Part shown: positions 38,517 to 48,364 of the stretch, piece after piece
Layout: each line of letters starts with the position of its first letter
Numbering within the stretch: the first letter of the stretch is position 1
NCBI RefSeq assembly: GCF_004348115.1
Contig: NZ_QPFB01000001.1
Location: 1,512,836-1,576,835, forward strand
Origin: Stenotrophomonas sp. ATCM1_4
GTDB taxonomy: Bacteria > Pseudomonadota > Gammaproteobacteria > Xanthomonadales > Xanthomonadaceae
DNA: 64,000 bases
Reading direction: 5' to 3'
Program-made: the position numbers and the translations under genes
Notes under the pieces: model-generated
Told to the model about the DNA's origin: nothing
The model's input: the letters and a program-made list of their open reading frames with translations, nothing else
Database searches by the model: none

Positions 38517-40325
38517 ATGCATGGCGGCGGTCTCGAACTCGCGCTGGTACTGCTGCTGGCCGCAGTGGTGGCGGTGCCCATCTTCAAGAAGTTCGGACTC
38601 GGTGCCGTGCTGGGCTACCTTGCGGCCGGCGTGGTGCTGGGCCCGCACGTGCTGGGCTTCGTGCAGGACGCCGACCGCATCCTCAACGCCGCCGAGATCG
38701 GCGTGGTGATGCTGCTGTTCCTGATCGGCCTGGAGCTCTCGCCCTCGCGCCTGATGGTGATGCGCAAGCCGGTGTTCGGCGGCGGCACGGTGCAGGTGCT
38801 GCTCAGCGCCAGCGTGCTCGGCGGCCTGTTGCTGATGTACCACTTCCACTGGAAGAGCGCGCTGGTGGTCGGCACCGCGCTGGCGCTGTCCTCCACCGCG
38901 GTGGGCCTGCAGCTGTTGTCCGAGCACAAGGCGCTGAACAGCGACTATGGCCGCTTCGGCTTCGCCATCCTGCTGTTCCAGGACCTGATCGCGATCCCGT
39001 TGCTGGCGGCGATCCCGCTGCTGGGCGGGGTCAAGAACGAAACCCTCACCTGGCAGGACGCGGCCATCGCGCTGGGCGTCCTCGCCGCGGTGATCGTGCT
39101 GGGCCGGCCGGTGCTGCGGCGGTTGTTCGCGGTGGTGGCGCGCACGCGCATGCCCGAGGTATTCACCGCTACCGCCCTGCTGGTGGTGCTGGGCACCGCG
39201 TGGCTGATGACCGAAGCCGGCCTGAGCGCCAGCCTGGGCGCCTTCGTCGCCGGCGTGCTGCTGGCCGACTCGGAGTTCCGCCACGAGATCGAAGCGCAGA
39301 TCGAGCCGTTCAAGGGCCTGCTGCTGGGCCTGTTCTTCATCGCCGTGGGCATGGGCATCGACCTGAAGCGGGTCGCCGCCGAACCGGAGGTGATCGCCGC
39401 CGGCGTGGCCATCCTGCTGGCGGTGAAGTTCTCGATCCTGGTTGGACTGGGCTTGGCCGCGCGCATGTCGCTGCGCAACGCCCTGATGCTGGGCAGCGTG
39501 CTGTGGCTGGGCGGTGAATTCGCCTTTGTGGTGTTCAACGAAGCCGAGCGCGCCCTGCTGCTGGGGCGCATCAACCATGACCGGCTGGTGGCCATCGTCA
39601 GCCTGTCGATGGCGATCACGCCGCTGCTGTTGCTGGCCCTGCAGCGTGTGCTGCAGCTCAAGCCGGCGCATGCCGCGCCCGAGCGGGCCCCGGACGAAAC
39701 ACTCAAGGAGGCCGGCGCACAGCGCCCGCAGGTGATGATCGCCGGCATGGGCCGCTTCGGCCAGATCGTGGCGCGCCTGCTCACCGCCCAGCGCATTCCC
39801 TACGTGGCGCTGGAGGCCGACCCGGACACGGTGGAAGACATGCGCCGCTTCGGCAGCCAGCTGTACTACGGCGACCCGACCCGGCCGGACCTGCTGCGCT
39901 CGGCCGGTGCCGAGCACATCCGCGTGTTCGTGATGGCCATGGACGACCCGGACACCAACCTGCGCGCGGTGCGGCTGGTGCGGCGCCTGTACCCCGATGC
40001 CAAGATCCTGGCCCGCGCGCGCAACCGCCAGCATGCGTGGAAGCTGATGGACATGTCGGCCGAACCGTTCCGCGAAGTGTTCGGCTCCAGCCTGGAAGCC
40101 AGCGAGCGCGTGCTGACCGCGCTGGGCATTCCGGCGCATGTGGCCCAGGCGCACGTGCAGCGCTTCCGCGAACACGACGAGCAACTGCTCAAGGCCCAGC
40201 ACCTGGTCTACGACGACGAGGCCGCGGTGATGCAGACCTCGCGCGATGCGCGTGCCGACCTGATGCACCTGTTCGAGGCGGACGTGGAGGAAGCGGAGGT
40301 CAAGCGCGAAGGCAACGGCGAGTAA
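38517..40325 (+). CDS. Monovalent cation:proton antiporter-2 family protein (KefC/KefB-like)
   Basis: A 602-residue protein with about 12 TM helices (1-385: GYLAAGVVLGPHVLGFVQD, FLIGLELSPSRL, FQDLIAIPLL) and a cytoplasmic RCK/TrkA-N domain with GMGRFGQIVARLL (near residue 407) and ALEADPDTVEDMRRFG. It should exchange K+ for H+, gated by ligand in the RCK domain; glutathione control as in KefC is possible but not shown. The start ATG at 38517 has AAGGAG upstream. It is divergent from mgtE, so two cation systems share one intergenic region. Confidence 0.92.
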   Translation: MHGGGLELALVLLLAAVVAVPIFKKFGLGAVLGYLAAGVVLGPHVLGFVQDADRILNAAEIGVVMLLFLIGLELSPSRLMVMRKPVFGGGTVQVLLSASVLGGLLLMYHFHWKSALVVGTALALSSTAVGLQLLSEHKALNSDYGRFGFAILLFQDLIAIPLLAAIPLLGGVKNETLTWQDAAIALGVLAAVIVLGRPVLRRLFAVVARTRMPEVFTATALLVVLGTAWLMTEAGLSASLGAFVAGVLLADSEFRHEIEAQIEPFKGLLLGLFFIAVGMGIDLKRVAAEPEVIAAGVAILLAVKFSILVGLGLAARMSLRNALMLGSVLWLGGEFAFVVFNEAERALLLGRINHDRLVAIVSLSMAITPLLLLALQRVLQLKPAHAAPERAPDETLKEAGAQRPQVMIAGMGRFGQIVARLLTAQRIPYVALEADPDTVEDMRRFGSQLYYGDPTRPDLLRSAGAEHIRVFVMAMDDPDTNLRAVRLVRRLYPDAKILARARNRQHAWKLMDMSAEPFREVFGSSLEASERVLTALGIPAHVAQAHVQRFREHDEQLLKAQHLVYDDEAAVMQTSRDARADLMHLFEADVEEAEVKREGNGE

Positions 40326-40337
40326 CGACCGACGGCC

Positions 40338-40461
40338 TTACCCCTCCCCGGCCCTTCCCTTGCCTGCGGCAAAGGGAGGGGGCGGTTCTGCCTGAACGGT
40401 CAGATCGCGGCACGCCCGCTTCTGCCCTCCCTTGCGCAGCAGGGGAGGGTTGGGGAGGGGT
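40338..40461. repeat. Dispersed GC-rich palindromic repeat, copy C
   Basis: A 124-bp element in opposite orientation to copy B (33052-33176), with 4 mismatches over the 54-base core. It sits between the antiporter stop and the ankyrin-gene terminator. Confidence 0.8.
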
Positions 40462-40481
40462 CCGCGCTTCACCGCGCAAAC

Positions 40482-40509
40482 AAAAAGCCCGGCATCACGC
40501 CGGGCTTTT
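40482..40509. terminator. Bidirectional rho-independent terminator
   Basis: AAAAA-GCCCGGC-ATCAC-GCCGGGC-TTTT gives U-tracts in both directions and serves the convergent antiporter and ankyrin genes. Confidence 0.9.
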
Positions 40510-40530
40510 CGTTGCAGGACACCACGCGCC

Positions 40531-43500
40531 TCAGCCGCGATCGCGCAGGAACCGCGCCATCGACGAGACGCCCGGCACCGCCGGCTCGAACTCACCGGCC
40601 ACGTCGACGAAACCGCGCATGATCGCGATGTCGCGCGGGCTGCGGTTGATCGCATCGCGCATGTCCGGATCCGCGCCGGCACGCAGCAGGCGCTGCACCA
40701 GCAGCGGCAGGCCATGCAGCGCGGCCAGGTGCAGCGGGCCGAAGCCGCGCGGGTCGCGCACGTCCAGCGCCACGTCCTCGTCGAGCAGGCGCTCGACCGC
40801 GGCCAGCACCACGTGCTCGTCGCAGGCAGTACCCGGTTCGGCGCGCGCACCCAACAGCAGCAGCAGCGGCGTGACCGTGCCAGCCGAGGCCTGGTCCGGC
40901 TCGGCGCCGGCCAGCAGCAGCGTGTCCAGCAGGGCCAGCAGGCGGGTGCGGTCGCGCGAGGTGAAGCCATACAGCGCCGCGCAGTGCAGCGGCGCCAACT
41001 GCTGGTCGTCGCCGGCATGCACGTCGGCACCGGCGGTCAGCAGCCGCGCGACGATGTCCGGCAGGCCCAGCGCGGCGGCCAGCATCAGCACCGTCACGCC
41101 ACCGGGCAGGCGATGTTCCAGCTTGGCACCGGCCGCCAGCAGCGCGGTGACGATGGCGGTCTGGCGCATGCTCACCGCCGCCGACAGCGGCGTCGCGCCA
41201 CTGGCCGCGGCATGCTGCGGGTCGGCCCCGCGTGCCAGCAGCAGGTCGACCACCGCCGCGTGGCCACCGCCGGCCGCGCGCAGCAGGCCGGTGCAGCCCT
41301 GCGCATCGACGGCGTCGACCGCGAACCCCAGGTTGATCAGGCGGCGCACGGCATCGGCATCGCCGGCCATCGCCGCGGCCGGCACGTCGGCCTCGCGCAG
41401 CGCGCGCAGCGGCAAGGCCCAGCCGCGCCAGTCCAGCCAGTCGGCCAGGTCACGGCGGCCGCTGGACAGCGCCACGCCCAGCGGGGTCTGGCCATCGGCG
41501 GCACGCGCATCCGGCGAGGCACCCTGCAGCAGCAGCTGCTTCAGCGAGGCCTCGCGTGCCAGCGCGGTGGCCAGGTGCAGGGCGGTCATGCCGTGGCTGT
41601 CACGGGCTTCGCGGTCCACGCCGTTGGCCAGCAGCCACAGCTGCAGCTTCAGCCAGCCCAGGCGCACGGCCAGGGACAGCGCCGGGTCACCGGCCGGCGA
41701 CGCGCCGAACGGGTCGGCACCGCGCTCGAGCAGTTCCACGGCGAATTGTTCGGTGCCACGCGAGGCGTGGTCATGCTGCACGCAGGCCGCGAGCAGGCGG
41801 GTCAGGCCACCGCGACCGGCCGGCGAGACCCCGTGCCTGAGCAGCACCTGCAGGGTCGGCACCGCGTCCACGCCGCGCGAAAGCAACGCGAACATCGGCG
41901 TGTCGCCGCAGGCGTCGAGCACGTCCGGGCGCGCACCGGCACCCAGCAGCCAATCCACCACGCGCGGTTGCAGCACCAGCTCCGGGTCATGCAGCAGGCC
42001 GCCCAGTTCGTCGGCCGAACACAGCTTGGCCAGCGGCGCCATGCCGTCGACGTTGCCGAACACCAACGCCTCGCGCAGCAGCGCCAACGGCGCGCGGTCG
42101 TTGAGCACCGGCGACACCTCGCCCTGGCTGGCGTCGCCGGAGGCGGCGGCATCGCTGACCGCGGCCGGCAACGGGTAGCCGGGGTCCAGCAGCGAGACGA
42201 TGCTCCAGCGGCCGGCGGCGGCGGCGTGGTCGATGGCACGGCGTCCATCATTGCCGGCCACGTCGGCGGCAATGCCCAGGTCCAGCAGGCGCCGGACCAG
42301 CGCCGCGGACACGTGTTCGGCGCGGCAGGCCAACAGCACCGCGTTGCTGCCGTCGCCATCGACCGCATTGACGTCGGGCTGGTGGGCGAGCAGGCGTTCC
42401 AGCACCCCGGCATGGCCCTGCGAGGCCGCGTCCAGCCAGGGCGTGCGGCCGTTGGCATCACGCGGCTCGACGTTGGCGCCGGCGTTGAGCAGGGTTTCGA
42501 CGATATCGACATGGCCGGCCAGCGCCGACTCGTGCAGCGCGCTGCGGCGCTGGCGGTCGCGCGCGTCCAGCCGCGCCTTGTGCTTGAGCAGCAGCTGCAC
42601 GCCGGCCGGGTCGTCGTCATCGGTGGCCGCGGCGGCGACCAGCACCGGCACGCCATCGACCGGCTCGACCTTGGCACCGCGCTCCAGCAGGAACTTGGCC
42701 AGGCGCCAGTTGCCGGACTGGCAGGCCACCGCCAGCGGGCTGTGGCCATCGTTGTTCAGCGCGTCGATCTCGGCGGCGGCATCGCGCAGCAGCGCGGCCA
42801 CGCCCGGGTCCGAGCTGCGCGCGGCATGGTGCAGCGGGGTGTTGCCCTCGGCATCGGTGGCGCGCGGGTCGGCGCCGTTGGCCAACAGCGTCATCACCGC
42901 CTCGGGACGGCCGTGCCAGCTGTCGCGGGTCGCTGCCAGCAGCGGGGTCATGCCACGATGGCTCTGGTTGACGCCGACGCCGCGGCTGATCAGCGCACGC
43001 AGCAGGCGCAGGTCCGGCAGTACCGCGGCCAGCACCACTAGGCTGCGCTGGTCGCGCGACTCGGCCGGCGGCTCGGCGTGCGGGTCGGCACCGGCATCCA
43101 GCAGCTGCAGCGCGCGGTCGACGCGGCCGCCACGGGCGGCGTCGAACAGCTGCGGGACCAGCTCGTCCTGGGCGATCGGTTCCAGCGGTGCCGGCGTGGC
43201 GGCGGCCTCGGCGAACAGCTCGACGTCGGTGCGCCGTTCCACCCGTGCCTCGGCCACGGCGGCCGGCGATGCGACCTGCATGGCCTGCAGCAGGTGGTGC
43301 AGCAGCGGTGCCAGCACCGCGCTGGCGATGGCCAGCGGCCAACGCAGGGAGGTCGGCAGCAGGCCCGGCCAGGCCGGTGCGACGATGGCCGCGCACAGCA
43401 CCACCAGGATCGTCGCCGCGCCCAGCCCCTGCCAGGAATCCAGGCCGCGCCCGGCCAGGGCGTTCCACTGCGTACGCAGCGAGCTGTCCTCGCGCTCCAT

Positions 43501-43869
43501 CGCGTGCCACAACGGCCAGGTGCGCCACAGCGCCAGCACCGCCACGCTGACCGCCACGCTCAGCGCCAGCACCGCGGCCAGGCTGCCGCTGTCATGCAGC
43601 GCCGCCAGCGGCCAGGACACCAGCACCGCGACCATCGCCGCGCCACCGGCCCACAGGCCGAGCAGGCCGGGCAGTTCACGCTTGAACAGGGCCAGCGACG
43701 GCGCCACGGTGCGGCTGCGCCGCCACCAGGACACCGCCAGCGCGTAGGCCGGCTGTGCCAGCACGCCGCACAGTGCCGCGGCCACGCCACCGAAGCCGGT
43801 GAGCAGGGTCAGCACCACACCGATCGCCAGGGCGACCGCGACCGCACGGGTACGCAGGGTTTCAGTCAT
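40531..43869 (-). CDS. Large membrane-anchored ankyrin-repeat protein
   Basis: An 1112-residue protein. The first 210 residues hold about five hydrophobic segments (e.g. [41 protein letters not shown]). The rest is a long array of ankyrin repeats with typical G-TPL-AA..G....LL..GA units ([56 protein letters not shown]). Ankyrin arrays bind proteins; partner and purpose are unknown. The repeats face either cytoplasm or periplasm, not decidable by eye. It overlaps ycgL by 8 bases and so is probably cotranscribed. It is not recognised as a named protein. Confidence 0.9.
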   Translation of the reverse strand: MTETLRTRAVAVALAIGVVLTLLTGFGGVAAALCGVLAQPAYALAVSWWRRSRTVAPSLALFKRELPGLLGLWAGGAAMVAVLVSWPLAALHDSGSLAAVLALSVAVSVAVLALWRTWPLWHAMEREDSSLRTQWNALAGRGLDSWQGLGAATILVVLCAAIVAPAWPGLLPTSLRWPLAIASAVLAPLLHHLLQAMQVASPAAVAEARVERRTDVELFAEAAATPAPLEPIAQDELVPQLFDAARGGRVDRALQLLDAGADPHAEPPAESRDQRSLVVLAAVLPDLRLLRALISRGVGVNQSHRGMTPLLAATRDSWHGRPEAVMTLLANGADPRATDAEGNTPLHHAARSSDPGVAALLRDAAAEIDALNNDGHSPLAVACQSGNWRLAKFLLERGAKVEPVDGVPVLVAAAATDDDDPAGVQLLLKHKARLDARDRQRRSALHESALAGHVDIVETLLNAGANVEPRDANGRTPWLDAASQGHAGVLERLLAHQPDVNAVDGDGSNAVLLACRAEHVSAALVRRLLDLGIAADVAGNDGRRAIDHAAAAGRWSIVSLLDPGYPLPAAVSDAAASGDASQGEVSPVLNDRAPLALLREALVFGNVDGMAPLAKLCSADELGGLLHDPELVLQPRVVDWLLGAGARPDVLDACGDTPMFALLSRGVDAVPTLQVLLRHGVSPAGRGGLTRLLAACVQHDHASRGTEQFAVELLERGADPFGASPAGDPALSLAVRLGWLKLQLWLLANGVDREARDSHGMTALHLATALAREASLKQLLLQGASPDARAADGQTPLGVALSSGRRDLADWLDWRGWALPLRALREADVPAAAMAGDADAVRRLINLGFAVDAVDAQGCTGLLRAAGGGHAAVVDLLLARGADPQHAAASGATPLSAAVSMRQTAIVTALLAAGAKLEHRLPGGVTVLMLAAALGLPDIVARLLTAGADVHAGDDQQLAPLHCAALYGFTSRDRTRLLALLDTLLLAGAEPDQASAGTVTPLLLLLGARAEPGTACDEHVVLAAVERLLDEDVALDVRDPRGFGPLHLAALHGLPLLVQRLLRAGADPDMRDAINRSPRDIAIMRGFVDVAGEFEPAVPGVSSMARFLRDRG

Positions 43870-44137
43870 CGCGGCCGTCGATGCGGGCGATCTTCACCGG
43901 TGCCAGCGGTTGCGGCGGGAGCTGCAGGTGGAAACCACGCTCGGCCAGGTTGGCGCGCACCAGCGCGGCATCGACCTGGGCCAGGCGACGTTCGGGGGTC
44001 AGGGCAACCTCGAGCACGAAGGTGTACGGGGCCAGCGTTGCGCCCAGCGAGGCCGGGATCGCATCGAAATCATCACGCTTGGCCAGGTAGACGTAGGTGT
44101 CCTGCTTGCGTTGGCTTTTATAGACGTAGGCTTGCAT
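43862..44137 (-). CDS. YcgL domain-containing protein
   Basis: A 91-residue protein of the YcgL family, seen from [22 protein letters not shown] at the start and [12 protein letters not shown] near the end, which match E. coli YcgL in order and spacing. The fold is known, the function is not. ATG at 44137 is the conserved start; the frame stays open far upstream inside the ketosynthase gene on the other strand, which is a shadow. It overlaps the ankyrin gene start by 8 bases. Confidence 0.88.
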   Translation of the reverse strand: MQAYVYKSQRKQDTYVYLAKRDDFDAIPASLGATLAPYTFVLEVALTPERRLAQVDAALVRANLAERGFHLQLPPQPLAPVKIARIDGRDD

Positions 44138-44321
44138 GCCAGCGGGCTTGGCCCTGCATGGGAAGCTGATGATTGTGTCGGAAACAGGGCGCTGTTGAAA
44201 GGCGTAATCCCTGAAACGTCGGGCATTTAGCGCAACCATTGCATTCATTTTCATCAAAACGACGTGCAGGTCGGCACCGTTCCCGGCTGCCGCCGTCAGC
44301 TCGTATCCGGGCGGGCGTCTA

Positions 44322-44327
44322 TATACT
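44322..44327 (+). promoter_or_regulatory. Probable -10 element of the pigment cluster + arm
   Basis: TATACT lies 30 bp upstream of the ketosynthase GTG start; no clear -35 hexamer is seen. Confidence 0.4.
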
Positions 44328-44356
44328 CGCGCCCCGTTGATCCCCTGGAAGCCCGC

Positions 44357-45583
44357 GTGCCTATCGCTGCCACCCCGCCCATCGCTGCCCTGGACATCCT
44401 GGCCTACACCGCCACCACCGCGCTGGGCGCGGGCCGGGATGCACAACGCGAGGGGCTGCGTGAACGCCGCAGCGGGCTGCGCCGCAACGACTTCGGCAAC
44501 GCGCCGCTGGACTGCTGGATCGGCCGCGTCGAGGGCGTGGAGGCCGTCGCCCTGCCCCCCCACCTGGCCGAGCTGGACTGCCGCAACAACGCGCTGGCCT
44601 GGCTGGCGCTGCAGCAGGACGGCCTGCTGGAGGCCGTCGCGCAGGTCGTCGGGCGCCACGGCGCCGGGCGCGTGGCGGTGGTGATGGGCACCTCCACCGC
44701 CAGCATCGGGTCCACCGAGGACGCCTATGCGCGGCTGGTCGACGATGCCGACGGCACGCCCCGTTTCCCCCAGGACCTGCGCTACCGCGTGCGCATCCAT
44801 ACCCCGCACTCGCTGGGTGACTTCGTGCAGGCCGCCACCGGCCTGCACGGACCCTGCGTCACCGTGGCCACGGCCTGTTCGTCCAGCGCCAAGGTGTTTG
44901 CCCAGGCCGCGCGCCTGATCGATGCGGGGCTGGCCGACGCCGCCCTGGTCGGTGGCGTGGACACCCTGTGCGGCAGCGTGCTGTTCGGCTTCAACGCCCT
45001 GCAGCTGGTCGCGCCGACGCCGTGCCAGCCATTCGATGCGCGCCGGGTCGGGCTGTCGCTGGGCGAGGCCGGCGGCTTCGCCGTGCTGGAACGGGCCGGG
45101 GCCGGCCCGGGCACCGGCCTGCAGTTGCGCGGCTACGGCGAATCCAGCGATGCGCACCACATGTCCGCGCCGCATCCGCAGGGGCTGGGCGCACGCCTGG
45201 CGATGCAGGCCGCGCTGCAGCGCGCCGGCATCGAACCGGCCGCGGTCGGCTACCTCAACCTGCATGGCACCTCGACCCCGGCCAACGACAGCGTGGAGGC
45301 CGCCGCGGTGGCCGCGCTGTTCCCGGACAGCCTGCACGCCAGCTCCACCAAGGGCTGGACCGGGCACACCCTGGGCGCGGCCGGCATCGTCGAATCGGTG
45401 TTCGCGCTGCTGGCGCTGGAGCACGGCCTGCTGCCCGGCACGCTCAACAGCGAGATCCCCGACCCGGCCTGCGGCCCGCAGATCCGTTTCGACAATGCAC
45501 AGGCCGACATCCACTACGCAATGAACAATTCCTTCGGCTTCGGCGGCAACAACTGCTCGCTGGTCTTCGGCAGGGCGCACTGA
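44357..45583 (+). CDS. Beta-ketoacyl-ACP synthase of aryl-polyene/xanthomonadin biosynthesis
   Basis: A 408-residue ketosynthase with the full Cys-His-His set: C174 in [11 protein letters not shown]303 in [11 protein letters not shown] and H337 in [12 protein letters not shown]. It would elongate the ACP-bound aryl polyene chain with malonyl units. It overlaps by one base with the chain-length factor gene, like the ApeO-ApeC pair of aryl-polyene systems. GTG at 44357 has GGAAG 6 bases upstream; TTG/ATG choices further up have none. It heads the + arm of the cluster. Confidence 0.9.
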   Translation: MPIAATPPIAALDILAYTATTALGAGRDAQREGLRERRSGLRRNDFGNAPLDCWIGRVEGVEAVALPPHLAELDCRNNALAWLALQQDGLLEAVAQVVGRHGAGRVAVVMGTSTASIGSTEDAYARLVDDADGTPRFPQDLRYRVRIHTPHSLGDFVQAATGLHGPCVTVATACSSSAKVFAQAARLIDAGLADAALVGGVDTLCGSVLFGFNALQLVAPTPCQPFDARRVGLSLGEAGGFAVLERAGAGPGTGLQLRGYGESSDAHHMSAPHPQGLGARLAMQAALQRAGIEPAAVGYLNLHGTSTPANDSVEAAAVAALFPDSLHASSTKGWTGHTLGAAGIVESVFALLALEHGLLPGTLNSEIPDPACGPQIRFDNAQADIHYAMNNSFGFGGNNCSLVFGRAH

Positions 45584-46380
45584 TGCAGGCGCTGCAGGCA
45601 ACCGTGGAAGGCATCGGGTTCTGGGGCAGCGGCCTGCCCGACTGGGACAGCGCCTGCGCCTGGGTCCGCACCGGGCAACGCCCGGACGCCCCGCCGGCAC
45701 GGCCGGCCCCGCAGCTGCTGGCCGCCAACGAGCGCCGGCGCGCGCCGGGCACCGTGGTGGTGGCGCTGGAGGCGGCGCTGGCCGCCTGCCAGGCCGCCGA
45801 CCGCGCGCCGGATACACTGTCCTCGGTGTTCACCTCCACCCACGGCGAGCTGTCGATCACCGACTACATGTGCGCCACGCTGGCCGACGACCCGCGCGCG
45901 ATCTCGCCCACCCGCTTCCACAACTCGGTGCACAACGCCGCGGCCGGCTACTGGACCATCGGCGCCGGCGCGCATGTCCCGGCCACCGCGATCACCGCCG
46001 GGCCGTACAGCTTCGCCCAGGGCCTGCTGGAAGCGCTGGTGCAGTTGCATGCCGGCGAGGAGGCGGTGCTGCTGGTGGCCTATGACGGCAGCGCCAGCGG
46101 CCCGCTGGCCGAACCGGCGCCCAGCGAAGGACTGCTCGGCGCGGCGCTGGTGCTCTCGCGGGTTCCCTGCGCCGGCCTGCCGTCGCTCACCGTCCACCTG
46201 GACACCTGCGCCGACGCCCCCGTCGCCGACGCCGCGCCCGGTCCGCTCACCGCGCTGCTGCACGGCAATGCCATGCAGCCGATGCTGCCGCTGCTGGAAG
46301 CCCTGGCGATGGAAAGCGAACAGGTCCTGCTGCCGGCCGGTCGGCAGCAACAGCTGAGGATCCGCCTGGGCCATGAATGA
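45583..46380 (+). CDS. Ketosynthase-like chain-length factor (ApeC-like)
   Basis: A 265-residue ketosynthase-like protein (Ketoacyl-synt_2 type) lacking the active-site TACSSS. It keeps [31 protein letters not shown] and [20 protein letters not shown]. As a heterodimer partner it would set chain length of the polyene. Its start overlaps the ketosynthase stop (TGATG) and its end overlaps the glycosyltransferase gene by 8 bases. Confidence 0.87.
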   Translation: MQALQATVEGIGFWGSGLPDWDSACAWVRTGQRPDAPPARPAPQLLAANERRRAPGTVVVALEAALAACQAADRAPDTLSSVFTSTHGELSITDYMCATLADDPRAISPTRFHNSVHNAAAGYWTIGAGAHVPATAITAGPYSFAQGLLEALVQLHAGEEAVLLVAYDGSASGPLAEPAPSEGLLGAALVLSRVPCAGLPSLTVHLDTCADAPVADAAPGPLTALLHGNAMQPMLPLLEALAMESEQVLLPAGRQQQLRIRLGHE

Positions 46381-47161
46381 CCCCGTGCCGTTGTCCCCGA
46401 ACGATGTCGCGGTACTGATCCCGGCGCTCAACGAGGCGTTGCGCATCCGCGAGGTCGTGCAGGGCGCGCTGGCGCTGTTCCCGCACGTGATCGTGGTGGA
46501 CGACGGCTCGGACGATGACACCACCCAGCGCATCGCCGACCTGCCGGTCATCGTGCTGCGCCACCGCCAGCGTCGCGGCAAGGGCGACGCGCTGCGCACC
46601 GGTTTCCGGGAAGCCACCCGGCGCGGCCTGCGTGGCGTGCTGACCATGGACGGCGACGGCCAGCATGCCGCCACCGACCTGCCCCGCCTGCTGGCCTGCG
46701 CCAACCGCCACCCCGGCTGCATCATCATCGGCGCACGCCTGCGCAAGCGCGCCGCGCAACCGCTGTACCGGCGCCTGGCCAACGCCTTCGGCGACTGGGG
46801 CATCGCCTGGGGCACCCATTACCAGGTGGTCGACAGCCAGAGCGGGCAACGCTTCTATCCGGCCGAGGTGATCGCGCTGCGCGACATCCCCGCCGAGGGC
46901 TTCGTGTTCGAGGCGCAACTGCTGATTTCCGCCGCGCGGCAACTGGGCACGCGCTGCGTGTCGGTGCCCATCGACTCGCGTTACCGCTGCGCCGGCAGCG
47001 ACGAACAGTTCCGTCCCAGCCACTTCCGGCCGCTGCAGGACCTGTACCGCATCACCCGCCACATCGTGCTGTTCGCGCTGCGCCATGGCCACGTCTGGCG
47101 CGTGTACCGCACCATCCGCGCCAACCCGCCGCTGATCGACGACGCCGACAGCCGCGACTGA
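46373..47161 (+). CDS. Family 2 glycosyltransferase of the pigment cluster
   Basis: A 262-residue GT-A glycosyltransferase. VLIPALNEALRIREVV opens the protein; VVDDGSDDDT and TMDGDGQHAATDLP are the nucleotide-sugar and metal motifs. DSQSGQRFYP follows in the acceptor half. There is no membrane segment. In pigment clusters of this type it probably decorates the polyene or its lipid anchor. It converges with the ketoreductase gene. Confidence 0.9.
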   Translation: MNDPVPLSPNDVAVLIPALNEALRIREVVQGALALFPHVIVVDDGSDDDTTQRIADLPVIVLRHRQRRGKGDALRTGFREATRRGLRGVLTMDGDGQHAATDLPRLLACANRHPGCIIIGARLRKRAAQPLYRRLANAFGDWGIAWGTHYQVVDSQSGQRFYPAEVIALRDIPAEGFVFEAQLLISAARQLGTRCVSVPIDSRYRCAGSDEQFRPSHFRPLQDLYRITRHIVLFALRHGHVWRVYRTIRANPPLIDDADSRD

Positions 47162-47172
47162 GCCGCCGGGCC

Positions 47173-47898
47173 TCAGCCCATGCCGCCATTGATGCCGATC
47201 ACCTGGCCGTTGATGTAACCGGCCGCATCGCTGCACAGGAAAGCGACCAGCGCGGCCACTTCCTCCGGCTTGCCGGCACGCGCGGCCGGCACCGCCTGCT
47301 TGATCATCTCCGGCGGGAATGCCTCGGCGGCCATCTCGCCTTCGATCACGCCCGGGGCGACCACGTTGGCGCTGATGCCGCGGCTGGCCATCTCGCGTGC
47401 CAGCGAACGGGTCGCGCCATGCAGGCCGGCCTTGGCCGCGGCGTAATTGCTCTGGCCGCGGTTGCCCAGCACCGCCGCCACCGAGGACACGCTGACGATG
47501 CGGCCCCAGCGCGTGCGTGCCATCGGCAGCAGCAGCGGCTGGGTGACGTGGAAGAAGCCGTGCAGGCTGACGTCGACCACCCGCTTCCAGCGTTGCGCGT
47601 CCATGCCGGCCATCGGCGCATCGTCATGGATGCCGGCGTTGTTGACCACGATCTGGATCGGCCCATCGGCCAGCAGGGCCTCCAGCGCCGCCGCCACCAC
47701 CTGGCCATCGACCACGTCGAAGGCCACTGCCTGCGCGCTGCCACCATCGGCGTGGATCTGCTCGACCACCGCCTGCGCGCGCACCAGGTTGGCGTTGGCA
47801 TGGACGATGACATGCGCGCCGTCGGCGGCGAGCCGGCGGCAGATCGCGCCACCGATGTCACCGCTGCCGCCGGTTACCAGAGCACGTCGTTGGGTCAT
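47173..47898 (-). CDS. 3-oxoacyl-ACP reductase (FabG-like, ApeQ-type)
   Basis: A 241-residue short-chain dehydrogenase. The NADP motif is TGGSGDIGG (residues 9-17), NNAG at 86-89, and the catalytic set S138/S139, Y152, K156. It ends with YINGQVIGINGGMG. It would reduce the 3-keto intermediate in each polyene extension cycle. It lies 34 bp downstream of the dehydratase gene and ends the - arm operon. Confidence 0.92.
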   Translation of the reverse strand: MTQRRALVTGGSGDIGGAICRRLAADGAHVIVHANANLVRAQAVVEQIHADGGSAQAVAFDVVDGQVVAAALEALLADGPIQIVVNNAGIHDDAPMAGMDAQRWKRVVDVSLHGFFHVTQPLLLPMARTRWGRIVSVSSVAAVLGNRGQSNYAAAKAGLHGATRSLAREMASRGISANVVAPGVIEGEMAAEAFPPEMIKQAVPAARAGKPEEVAALVAFLCSDAAGYINGQVIGINGGMG

Positions 47899-47932
47899 GG
47901 GTAGGGGTTCCTGCAGAAAGGTAAGAAGGGAA

Positions 47933-48364
47933 TCACGGCAACCGCAGCATCACCGCCGCACGGCCTTCGGCCAGCAGCCGCTCGCCATGGTGCACGGTGA
48001 AGGCGTACTGCTGGCTGCCATCGGCCTCGACCAGCACCTGCGCGTGGGCCAGCAACGGGCCATCCAGGTCATCGATGCGGGCCACGGCCAGCTGCACGTC
48101 ACGCAGTGCCACCAGCACGCCGGGGGTCACCGCACCGCCACGCGCCTGTGCACGCAGGCCACCGTGCACGGCCATTGCCTGCGCACCGTACTCGCACAGG
48201 TGGATCGCCCCCAGCTGCCCGCCGTTGCGCAGCGGGTGCGCGGGATCGCGGTGATTGAAGGCACGCAGCCTGATCTGCTGCGAAGACCAGTCCAGCACCT
48301 CGTCCCACAGGCACATCCGGCCCTGGTGCGGCACCAGTTGCAGGATCTGCTCACGCCCGATCAT
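47933..48364 (-). CDS. Hotdog-fold 3-hydroxyacyl-ACP dehydratase (ApeP-like)
   Basis: A 143-residue hotdog protein with the catalytic His in QLVPHQGRMCLWDEVLDW and the acid in IHLCEYGAQAMAVHGG, the arrangement of ApeP-type dehydratases. With the 98-residue dehydratase at 52217 it would form the double bonds of the polyene. It overlaps the 3' end of the exporter gene by 14 bases, which implies translational coupling. Confidence 0.87.
   Translation of the reverse strand: MIGREQILQLVPHQGRMCLWDEVLDWSSQQIRLRAFNHRDPAHPLRNGGQLGAIHLCEYGAQAMAVHGGLRAQARGGAVTPGVLVALRDVQLAVARIDDLDGPLLAHAQVLVEADGSQQYAFTVHHGERLLAEGRAAVMLRLP

Noticed and set aside
44138..45817. Upstream extension of the ycgL frame
   Set aside because: It lies antisense to the ketosynthase gene; only the last 91 codons match the YcgL family.
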